Assembly: GCA_019828565.1 (NCBI GenBank) | Contig: JAHDYR010000025.1 | Span: 372,001-436,000, forward strand | Direction: 5' to 3' | DNA length: 64,000 nucleotides | From: Carpediemonas membranifera | Taxonomy: Eukaryota > Fornicata | Shown: piece by piece, positions 55,832-64,000 of the stretch | Layout: every line of letters begins with the position of its first letter | Numbering within the stretch: position 1 is the first letter of the stretch | Notes under the pieces: generated by a model | Database searches by the model: none | Told to the model about the DNA's origin: nothing | Seen by the model: only the letters and a program-made list of their open reading frames with translations | Translations under genes and position numbers: made by a program

Positions 55832-56509
55832 ATGCACAAGGTAGCATTTATCTTCTGCTTCTTCCTCGCACTGGTTGTACAGAGCAACTGCCTCTACTGG
55901 TACATGGCTGGCACTGAGTCCAAGGAGTTCTACGTCGATGTCTTCCACGACGAGGTTATCCTTGTAGAATACACATTCAGGACGATGCCATCGTCCAGTC
56001 GTAGCTCTATGACTATCCCCATGGGCACTGCGACCTCCTTGATGATCGAGGTCCGTGATCCCCAAGACTCTGTGGTGTACCGAGCCGAGGGCAACGAGCT
56101 GGGCCACTTCGGCTTCACATCTCAGCTCGACGGTGTCTATCGCATCATCTTTAGCCAGAAGAACACGCAGATGTTCATGCGCAACCGCGTCCGTTCTCGT
56201 GTCAGCCTTGACGTGACAGTCGGCGAAGATATCGGCAGCGAGCCCGCGGAGCCTTCGGGTGCTCGCGCCGACAAGGCCCACATTGCAGTGCTGACATCCT
56301 CCGTCGCGCGCCTCAAGGACAAGGTTGACATCATCAAGATGGAGCAGGCCAACTCGAAGAGCCGCGATGAGAAGTTCAGTGTGAAGTACGCCGGTATTGG
56401 GTCCCGTATCGTCTTCTTCGCGCTGTTCCAGATCGCGTTCTTCATCGGCGTCGGGCTCTGGCAGATGAAGGACCTGAAGAAGTTCCTGGTCAAGACGAAG
56501 GTTGTGTAA
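55832..56509 (+). CDS. p24/emp24 family cargo receptor
   Basis: 225 aa. Signal peptide (MHKVAFIFCFFLALVVQSNC), GOLD domain to about 120 (YVDVFHDEVILVEYTF...GHFGFTSQLDGVYRIIFSQ), coiled coil, one membrane helix (IVFFALFQIAFFIGVGLW) and a short cytosolic tail ending KKFLVKTKVV. p24 proteins help load COPII and COPI vesicles between ER and Golgi. The tail is basic but lacks a strict KKXX ending. Confidence 0.9.
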   Translation: MHKVAFIFCFFLALVVQSNCLYWYMAGTESKEFYVDVFHDEVILVEYTFRTMPSSSRSSMTIPMGTATSLMIEVRDPQDSVVYRAEGNELGHFGFTSQLDGVYRIIFSQKNTQMFMRNRVRSRVSLDVTVGEDIGSEPAEPSGARADKAHIAVLTSSVARLKDKVDIIKMEQANSKSRDEKFSVKYAGIGSRIVFFALFQIAFFIGVGLWQMKDLKKFLVKTKVV

Positions 56510-56739
56510 AGCTTATTATGGTGTGTTGGTTCTGTTTCCGGTGCTGTGGCGCCATATGGGTGGGTTGTTTGTCCGACCATGGTCCGTGTTGAGTCGGGCA
56601 GGATTGAGGTGAGAAATTGAGTGGCGGCTCAGTATGCTGTATAGACATGCTTGCTGAGCTCTAGATCGTCTATTTGCCTCTGTGGGTCCGAGAATGTAGG
56701 AATCGCAGAATAAGCGGTCCGCGCTTGAAGGGTCGAACA

Positions 56740-57264
56740 ATGGGTGAAGAACGTGAGGCTCCGCCAAAGAAACCTACGCAGCCATACATCAAATTCACGA
56801 TCGCAAGACGCCCTGCTATCAAGCAGGAGAGGCCCGAGCTCAAGGCCAAGGAGATCATGAGCGCGATGGGCAATGAGTGGTCTCAGCTAGATGAGGCTGC
56901 TAAGAAGCCATACGTTGATGAGTACAACGCGGAAAAGGCTGAGTATGACAAGAAGATTGCCGCCTACGACAAGAAGTACCCCACCTGGAGAGAGGAGGAG
57001 AAGGCCGTCAAGGCCGATCTGAAGAAGGACAAGAAGGAGGCCAACGGTGCCATCAAGAAGCGCCCCCGCGGCTACACTGGCTGCTCCCTCTTCCAGTACG
57101 CCCTCCGCAAGCAGTACGAGAGCCGCACAGGGAAGAAGCTCCCCATCAAGTACACGGTCCAGCTGACAACCCAGTGGAAGGAGCTGTCCGAGGAACGGGT
57201 GGCCGAGTGGAAGGCCAAGGCGTCGGAGTTGAACGCCGCCGCCGGGGAAGAGGAGAGCGGTTAA
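56740..57264 (+). CDS. HMG-box protein with two boxes
   Basis: 174 aa. Box A at about 10-78 (KKPTQPYIKFTIARRPAIKQERPELKAKEIMSAMGNEWSQLDEAAKKPYVDEYNAEK) and a diverged box B at about 105-165 (KRPRGYTGCSLFQYALRKQYESRTG). It would bend DNA as a chromatin architectural or general factor. Start at 56740 (MGEEREAPPKK). It is adjacent to TFIIB but the two have separate start regions. Confidence 0.85.
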   Translation: MGEEREAPPKKPTQPYIKFTIARRPAIKQERPELKAKEIMSAMGNEWSQLDEAAKKPYVDEYNAEKAEYDKKIAAYDKKYPTWREEEKAVKADLKKDKKEANGAIKKRPRGYTGCSLFQYALRKQYESRTGKKLPIKYTVQLTTQWKELSEERVAEWKAKASELNAAAGEEESG

Positions 57265-57429
57265 AGCCGCTTTACGATAATTTACATGAATATGGCTATG
57301 CTTGGTTGTACGGGTGAGCTGGGGCTTGCCGGTGTAGTGTCCTGACTCTGTGGCGACTGTCGGGTCATGGCGATAGTAGCGATGAGTGGATGGGCCGGTA
57401 AGCCGTTGGTGTCGGTACGGACGAATGTT

Positions 57430-58329
57430 ATGCAAGAACAGCAGGTTGAATGCCATGAATGTGGCTCAACGAACACAGAGGAGCGGCCACATGCCGGGGA
57501 CATCATTTGCAAGGAATGCGGCATTGTTGTCGGGCAATACATCGATAAGACCAGCGAATGGCGTTCATTTGCTGATGACTCATCATCACAAGACCGTTCT
57601 CGAGTCGGTGGCAAGGAGAACGAGTTCGGCTCCCTCCACCTGAGCTCGGGCCGCGGTTTCGGGTCAGGGACGACGGAAACACGCATCGAGAAGTCAACCA
57701 AGGAGCTCAGGGGCGAAGTGGAACGCCTAATGCGTCGTTTCAACTTCCAACCGGCGAAGGAGATCAGCACCCGCGCGGTCAACATCTACACGAGCTACCT
57801 CAAACGGTCCGCCAAGTCCCGCCGCGGCAGAAGCATCCAGATGTTCGCCGCTGCGTGCATCCGTCTTGCCCTGGACGAGCGGGGCGGTTCTGTGTCTCTC
57901 AAGGACCTCAGCCGTGCCCTGCAGGCCGAGTTCGGCAAGAGCGCGGACAGCACAGAGTACACGCCGAAGAAGATCGAGAAGGTCATCCGGGAGGTGAGCA
58001 GCGAAGTTGCCATCATCCCTGGAAAGACGAGGGTGGCCAATGCCGACGTCAACTCAATGCTCGATCGGATCGGGGCCGTCGACGGCATGACGTACCCCAT
58101 GCAGAAGCTCTGGCGCACCAGGGCCAATGCTGTAGCCGAGAAGGGCCGCGGTCTGGCGTACAGGTCCGAGACGGTGGCTGCGGCGGCCATCATCGTCGCT
58201 CTGGCGGACAAGGAGCTTGCCGTCAGCGACAGCGCGGAGGCTGAGGTGAGGCCCAAGGTCATCGGGCTCAGCGGTGTGACTGAGGCGACTGTGCTGAAGG
58301 CCCAGGCAGAGCTCGAGGCCCTCGCGTAA
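57430..58329 (+). CDS. TFIIB: Transcription initiation factor IIB
   Basis: 299 aa. Zinc ribbon CHECG...CKECG at the N-terminus, then the B-reader/linker (SEWRSFADD), and two cyclin folds with SRRGRSIQMFAAACIRLAL and TEATVLKAQAELEAL. TFIIB binds TBP-DNA and recruits Pol II. The second fold has lost some similarity to opisthokont TFIIB. Start at 57430 (MQEQQVECHECG) is preferred; ATG 57367 would add 21 residues. AGTAAAT follows the stop. Confidence 0.92.
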   Translation: MQEQQVECHECGSTNTEERPHAGDIICKECGIVVGQYIDKTSEWRSFADDSSSQDRSRVGGKENEFGSLHLSSGRGFGSGTTETRIEKSTKELRGEVERLMRRFNFQPAKEISTRAVNIYTSYLKRSAKSRRGRSIQMFAAACIRLALDERGGSVSLKDLSRALQAEFGKSADSTEYTPKKIEKVIREVSSEVAIIPGKTRVANADVNSMLDRIGAVDGMTYPMQKLWRTRANAVAEKGRGLAYRSETVAAAAIIVALADKELAVSDSAEAEVRPKVIGLSGVTEATVLKAQAELEALA

Positions 58330-58538
58330 GCAGTGCAGTAAATATTCATCGCTGTTCATGTGCGTGGGTTGGAATGGCGGCCCTCGCCCTGCCGTGACTC
58401 TGGGGCCACCCCGAGCCGAAGGCGCGGGGATCGGACGGGGATCGGGGCCGTTTATGGCTGTGTTGGATGAAGCAGATGGTCTGCGGCGTCTATGACTCGG
58501 GCCAGAGTCGATCGTATCCACAATCTCACACTTCGAAA

Positions 58539-61272
58539 ATGCCAAACGTTTGCTCATTTGATCATCCTGAGGCTCCTAAGATTGCTATTACAGGTGGGAA
58601 AGGTGCAAATCTTGCCCGGATGTTCCAGTTTGGGCTCCCTGTGCCGAAGGGTGTTGTTGTGAGCACAAGTGCCTTCTCAGACATCGTACAAGGCCTTCCA
58701 GAGCTTCAGAAGCTCATCCGCGAGCTCCCCACTGTCAACAACGTATCCCTTGACGAGCTTGAGCCCCAATGCGCTGAGGTGCGTGCAGTCCTCGAAACCC
58801 GCCCCATCCCCGACGCCCTGCACGACGACATCCACGTCACCCTTGAGAGCTTCATCCCAAAATACGACACCAAGCGCTTTGCTGTCCGCTCCTCCGCGTC
58901 TGCCGAGGATCTACCCACGGCTTCATTCGGTTCGTACCATCCTGCACCCTCACCCAGCTGGCCAGATGGACACTTATCTCAACGTTCAGGGCCTCGAAAA
59001 CATCTCCGCCATGGTCATGCGGTGCTTTGCCTCTGCCTTCACGACCCGCGCCGTGCTTTACCGCATCGAGCAGGGGTTTGACCATACTCAGGTCGACGTC
59101 GCCGTGGTCGTCCAGCTCCTCGTCCCCTCGGAGTTCAGCGGCGTCTTGTTCACTGCTGACCCGACCACTGGTCACCGCGGCCGGGTGGTGATCGACGCCG
59201 CCCCTGGCTTGGGCGAGGCGGTCGTCTCGGGGCAGGTCAATCCCGCCCGGTACCGGTGCCTGCCAGACGGCACGATCATTGACTTCGCGGAGGGTACATT
59301 CGACGATGCCGTGGTCGCCAACGAAGGCTCGGACGGCACCCACACTGTCAAGCTTGAGTCTGGTCGGATGCCCGACGCAGTCGTCAAGGAGCTCGTGACC
59401 CACGCCAAGCGCTCAGAAGAGCTCTTCGGCCTCCCCCAGGACATCGAGTACGGCGTGAGCGAGGGCAGAGTCTTCATTCTCCAGTCGAGGGCCATCACGA
59501 CGCTCGACCCAAGGGTGGAGTGCCAAGACGAACAGCTCCGCGTGTTCATCAGCTTCAACCACGCCCAGCAGATGCTCGACCCGATGTGTCCGCTCAGCTA
59601 CAGCGTGTGGGGCTGCCTGCTGCCCTTTGGCAAGGACGTGGACGAGGGCATCGTGCCCTCCAAGCTCGTGACCCGGGCCGGACCATTTATGTACATTGAT
59701 GTAACTCCCATATTGAAGTCTAAGGCCCGCAACAAGTTTACGAACGTCATGAGCATCGCCTTGGCCGGTATGGGGCAGGCTGTTGCGGACTACATCGCCG
59801 GCGACGAGTTCACCAACGGCAACAAGCAGGTCAAGCCGCTCACCGCCAAGAGGTTCTCGAAGTTCTACCTCCCCATCATGCGTCGCGCCCTCCCCTTTGT
59901 CGTGGGGCTCAAGAAATCCGACACTATTGTCGATGACCTCGATGCCGTCATCCTCAACTTCGACAAGACCCACCCCGACCCCGTCATCCCCGACGGAGAC
60001 CTCCAGGCTGCCAGGGACGCACTTTACGACGTGTTCCGCTCTCTGAAGAAGATGTGGTCGTTCAGCTGCCAGGGCGAGGTCGGGTCCACTTTCCCCCACT
60101 TCATCGCTAGTGGTTTCCCCGCCCAGCTCATGGTCAAGAAGCTGGCCCACGACAAGACACTCGCGCAGACTGTGTTCAGTGCGAACCCCGGCAATATCAC
60201 GTCCAGAATGGATCTGATGATCTCAGACATATCTGACTCTATCAAGGTCCACGACGAGGGTTTCATATTCGACTACACGCACGCCCAGATTGAGACAGCC
60301 TTGGAGTCGGGCGAGCTTTGCGATGAGACAGTCGGGCTCATCAAAAGATTCCTCCAGATCTACTACATGCGCGGCCCCTCGGAAATCGACATTGCCCAGA
60401 AGAGATTCAGCGAGGATCTTGCCATTCTCATGTCGTTCGCCAAGCAATACGCCGGTCACGCAGTCGGTCATGCCCGCGCGCACTTTAAGGAGCTGACTGT
60501 TGCCGCGGATGCCGCCGCCGAGGAGCTGATAGCCCACTGTTCGCCCCTTAAGCGGCCTCTGATGCGCCGCATGATCCGCGTTGGGCGCCACTGCTTCGCG
60601 GCAAGAGACCACCCGAAGGTCTTCATCATGGCAGCTTCGATGCAGATCAAGCGCATCGCCCTCAGGGTTGGAATGGTGTTAGAGCAAGCCGGGTACCTTT
60701 CCCAGGCGGACGACGCCCTCTTCCTCACTGCGGAGGAGACTGTTGCCTACCTCGACGCCCTGCTCGCCGGCCCCGATCCCTCCGCCCAGGCCAAGTATCA
60801 GGCGATCGCTGACGCCAACAGGGCCGAGTACGTTCGCCTGGCCAACCACACCCCGCCCGCCGTCGTCACCAGCACGGGTGAGGCCCTCCGCCTGCCCCCC
60901 AAGCCCGCGCCCCCCGGCGCCCACGGCGGGACAGGGGTCAGCCGAGGTGTCGTCACAGCCCCGTGCGCAGTGCTCTCCAGGCCGACGGACCCGTTCCCGG
61001 CGGGCTCCATCCTTGTGACCCGGTCGACCGACCCTGCATGGACGAGCCTCTTCTCCTCGGCCAAGGGTGTCGTGCTCGAGGTGGGCGGCCTCATGACACA
61101 CGGCAGCGTGGTCGCGAGAGAGTTCGGCATTCCCGGCGTGATCCTCAGTCAGTCGGGGCCGGTTGCCCAGATTTTTAAGTCCGGCGACATCCTGACCGTT
61201 GACGGTGACAACGGTTTTGTCCGGATCGAGAGTGAGAGTGAGGCGGAGGCTGATGTCAACAACCAAGTTTAA
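58539..61272 (+). CDS. PEP-utilising enzyme, rifampicin-phosphotransferase-like layout, two exons
   Basis: Exons 58539-58929 and 58958-61272, 2706 nt, 901 aa. The 28-nt intron starts GTTCGT and ends CTCACCCAG; removal restores ASFAGQMDTYLNV. The N-terminal ATP-grasp half has AVRSSASAEDLPTASF and GVLFTADPTTGHRGRVVIDAAPGLGEAVVSGQVNP. A helical middle follows. The C-terminal swivelling domain has the phospho-His motif GGLMTHGSVVAREFGIPGV. There is no C-terminal TIM barrel of PEP synthase or PPDK, so pyruvate is unlikely to be the acceptor. The layout equals that of ATP-dependent dikinase-like phosphotransferases; the substrate is unknown. Confidence 0.8.
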
Positions 61273-62465
61273 TCCGTATAAATATACTGCTTCTTCAAGT
61301 TACTGAGGCACACCTGTCGCCGGAGCCGACCTGAAGACCATTGCAACCGAGATCATAGATTTCAAGGGGGCGGTAGTGTTCCCTTAGAAGCTGACGCTCG
61401 ACAACTGGGCCTGGGCTCGGTCATATGGCATTATCGGAAGCTGAACGATTCGAGGCGGATCAACACCTGTGACAGCCACCAGGAACACGTGTCCATGACC
61501 TTGCGGTACATGCGGGAGTGGACATGTACCCGTGCCAGGCTGAAGTAGAGCGCGTGTCATTCGAGGAGGCTCACTTTGACACGAGGAGTCAGCTGCAGTG
61601 GCGTGACAATATTGTGCGGTTGGCGAAAATGTTCGGTTGATAAAAGTAGACCGGGTGTGGTGTGAGCTCAGTTTGCATAAAGGTTTACCGATAACTAGTT
61701 GTGACTCACGTGGAGTCACGCAGGGTGACTTCACCACTCTCGCACTTTAAGGCCATCTTGAGTTGGGCTGCTCCGGCTACGCCTACGACACCGGGAAACA
61801 GCCTTCTGCCCAGAAGCATGGAATGCGACGGCTGCAAGCTCTGATTACTCTTATTAGTTAGAATCGATCGACTGGGTGGGGATAACTCGTGGGAAGGCAT
61901 GGAGTCCACCCGAGACTATTGTTGGTTGACCAAGGCACGCTGCGCATTTCATTCTGGGAGATCATGAGTACTCTGATAGATTCAATCCGCGCGATCCTTT
62001 AGTTTGCGTGACTTGGTGCAGAGAGCTAAAAACGTCGGGTCGGATGAGTGCTCAAGTCGTGTCAACAGATTTACACGAATGCCCAAATCTGCTCCCTGGA
62101 AGGGTCCCGACACAGATTTACAACAGTGTATTCTTCTTTGCAGGCTGAATTGGTTTGAACTAGGGTCCCCCAACCGTGTATTGAACAAGACTCTTGAACA
62201 GAACATGGCGGGAAGCCGGGTCAGCAGTGTAGATATCAGGTCGAGGAGGGACCATATCAAATGTGCCTCTGTGCGCATGCTTGGAAGTCAGAAGTCGGCT
62301 TTAAGTCCTGACGCATGGCCAGCCTCGTCACAGGTGAAATTGGGCGCCCGTCATGAAGCCATAGCCGGCACTAGGACCAATTACTCAAACACCATCATCT
62401 GCCAGACGATTTACGTGATTTATGTTGTGCTTTGCATCTGCCTTTGCGACGCTCTGCAGTGGCCC
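61273..62465. other. 1.2-kb stretch with no supported gene
   Basis: Scattered short frames on both strands lack domain similarity or consistent codon usage. No RNA gene or repeat recognised. Hydrophobic frames near 62390-62460 precede the WD40 gene but are not part of its core. Confidence 0.4.
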
Positions 62466-63798
62466 ATGGACATCAGCGAGCACCCTATATGCCTTAATAA
62501 CGGACATCCGAACGCTACTGTATCATGTATACGCGTTGAGCCATCCGAAGGCCAGCTAGTATGCACTGGAGGTCAGTTCTTCTTCATTCCCCTCTTATTC
62601 AGCCAGCGACGGAAGCTTATGCCTTTGGAACTATGCTGGGTTATGCCTATTCAAAACATCTGGCCATAAGCGGCCAAGGACACCCGTTGGCTGTGGCATT
62701 ACCGACATGGCATGGACGAAAGTCGCCATGATGGGCAAAACACCACTCACGCTCATGATCCTGGCCACCGCGAGTGATGATGGCACAGTGAAGCTGTGGG
62801 CTGTCCAGCACATTGCCTCCGGTGGGTTTGAACAGACCCCCTCGACGCCCCCGTCGCTCGTGCTCGTCCACACCGTTCAGGTGACGCCCACCGCCGACGC
62901 CGTGACGACAGTGGCGCTGGCAGACATGGTCAGCGAGAACAAGAAGATCCGCATTATCGCTGGCACTGCGGGCGGCGTGGTTGCCCTCCTTAGCTGCACC
63001 ATCGACGCCAACCCTTCCGCCATCTCCGGGTTCAGCGCATTCCTCGAGCCACACGGCACCGTGCACGCGCACGCTGGCATAGTGTCCTCAGTGTCGTTCG
63101 TAGGGTGTCTGGATCTGGCGATGTCGTCCGGCCACGACGGCACGATCAGGACTTGGGCTACTCTGGCCGGCAGGGGGCCCAACGCCAAGCGGGAACTCGT
63201 GGAGCGGGCGGAGGTGATATGCCCCAGACGGTGCCCGCCGGTGTCCTCCATGCTGGTGCCGCACAACGGGCTGACGATGCTCGTGTCCACGATGGACCGG
63301 CCGGCAACCCTCCGCTTGTTCAACCGGGCGAATATGAGGAAAGGAGATGACTCAAGCAGGCCACAGGACATCCCGGCGCAGGGCATGGCGGTGTGGCGCC
63401 AGCTCCCCCGCCGAATGTACACGGGCCACGTCATGGACGTCTTCCCCTGCCGGGCCGTGGCGTGTGGCATCGGAGACCTGAAGCTCATCGCTGTAGGGAC
63501 GGATGACGGACACGTGGTGTTCTACTCCGCATCACAGGGGGCGCCGACGACCCCAGTCAAGACGTTGACCGTTGTTGACCCTGAGTCATTGACTCAAACC
63601 GAGAGAGCGGAGGCTGAGAAGGCGTCTGACCGGGCTGGAGCCTTGATGATGACGGCTGTGACCTCTCTGGACATGATAGAGGCCGACCGGATGGTGGTGA
63701 ACCGGCCTCTGAAGCGGCTCGTGCTGGCTGTGGCCAACCCGAGGCTGGTCAACGGGTGCGGACAGGCGCTCCTTTATTTCATTCAGAAGGCGGAGTAG
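62466..63798 (+). CDS. WD40-repeat protein, two exons
   Basis: Exons 62466-62571 and 62603-63798, 1302 nt, 433 aa. The 31-nt intron starts GTCAGT and ends CTTATTCAG; joining gives the blade end CTGASDGSLCLWNY. Further blades end in ATASDDGTVKLW, SSGHDGTIRTW, DRPATLRLF and VGTDDGHVVFY. It is a beta-propeller scaffold; the specific complex is unknown. ATG 62466 (MDISEHPICLNNGH) begins just before the first blade. CGTAAACC follows the stop. Confidence 0.75.
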
Positions 63799-63900
63799 AG
63801 TGGTATACGCTTGCTAACATGCTTTACAACGTAAACCAATCCCGTTATTATAATGATTGCTTTGCGTCTTATTCTGCGTGTTGACGCCGGAGACGTGAGA

Positions 63901-64000
63901 ATGAACTCGCGAAACCTCTCCAAAGATGATCTTGATGGTCTTTCCCGCGAGAATCTTATACAACTAGTGTTCGAATTGCATGCACAAGTTCGCCAGCTAG
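63901..64000 (+). CDS. Start of a further gene, runs off the window
   Basis: ATG 63901 opens 33 codons (MNSRNLSKDDLDGLSRENL...) to the window edge without a stop. The pattern LSRENLIQLVFELHAQVRQL is typical of a coiled-coil N-terminus. No more can be said. Confidence 0.5.
   Translation, partial: MNSRNLSKDDLDGLSRENLIQLVFELHAQVRQL

Noticed and set aside
1-64000. CRISPR array or bacterial operon structure
   Set aside because: No spaced short repeats; gene families, introns and spacing are eukaryotic.

Overview
The window is GC-rich, gene-dense protist nuclear DNA. It is eukaryotic: it holds TFIIB, a UTP23 rRNA-processing factor, Rab GDI, an exocyst EXO70, an AP-complex mu chain, EB1, a ceramide synthase, a p24 cargo receptor and a DEAH splicing-type helicase. 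Genes sit on both strands, mostly 30 to 300 bp apart. Six genes need splicing through tiny introns (mostly 28-34 nt, one 43 and one about 67) whose 3' ends carry a compact CTAAC/CTCAC-type element joined directly to the 3' splice site. Short (A/G)TAAA(C/T) motifs follow most stop codons. Both traits resemble diplomonads and relatives, so a free-living fornicate or other metamonad (Carpediemonas-like) is my best guess. That is inference, not proof. Layout: 1-1344 is the end of a chromodomain Ty3/gypsy polyprotein running in from the left, facing a spliced gene of unknown function (1387-2491). At 3209-7056 lies a 5'-truncated copy of a second Ty3/gypsy chromovirus, ending 28 bp before UTP23 (7085). 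PRMT1, a geranylgeranyltransferase beta subunit and an SGF29-like protein follow. At 10945-15600 a single giant ORF carries two near-identical UDP-galactopyranose mutase domains around a DUF707 glycosyltransferase-like domain. A PH-domain gene and a CIA2/FAM96 gene (15742-16932) are both spliced. A complete copy of the second retroelement, with 92-bp LTRs and a 5-bp target duplication, occupies 16979-21623 and starts 46 bp upstream of the CIA2 start codon. From 22 kb to 45.6 kb are housekeeping and trafficking genes: an ARM/HEAT protein, Rab GDI, a YIPF6-like protein, a coiled-coil protein, a secreted MACPF protein, a DEAH helicase, a spliced discoidin-fold protein, EXO70, a class III-like glutamine synthetase, a 45-aa membrane ORF, a 1947-aa TRANK1-like helicase and a TFIIIC-like zinc-finger protein. 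At 45883-49722 is a large multi-pass membrane protein. A 576-bp inverted repeat (49778-50353 and 52303-52878) duplicates the 3' ends of the convergent ceramide synthase and AP-mu genes on the far side of EB1. The right end carries a NatD-like acetyltransferase, a CFAP119-like flagellar protein, p24, a two-box HMG protein, TFIIB, a rifampicin-phosphotransferase-like PEP-utilising enzyme, a WD40 protein and the first codons of a further gene. Functionally the set is dominated by secretory and prenylation functions (GGTase-I beta, Rab GDI, YIPF6, p24, AP-mu, EXO70) and gene expression (SGF29, PRMT1, TFIIB, TFIIIC-like, DEAH, NatD), with flagellar and microtubule proteins. The most notable points are two introns that appear to end in AT rather than AG, a recently active chromovirus whose two copies share a frame break inside reverse transcriptase and both sit just upstream of host start codons, and a recent internal duplication that made a UGM-DUF707-UGM protein.
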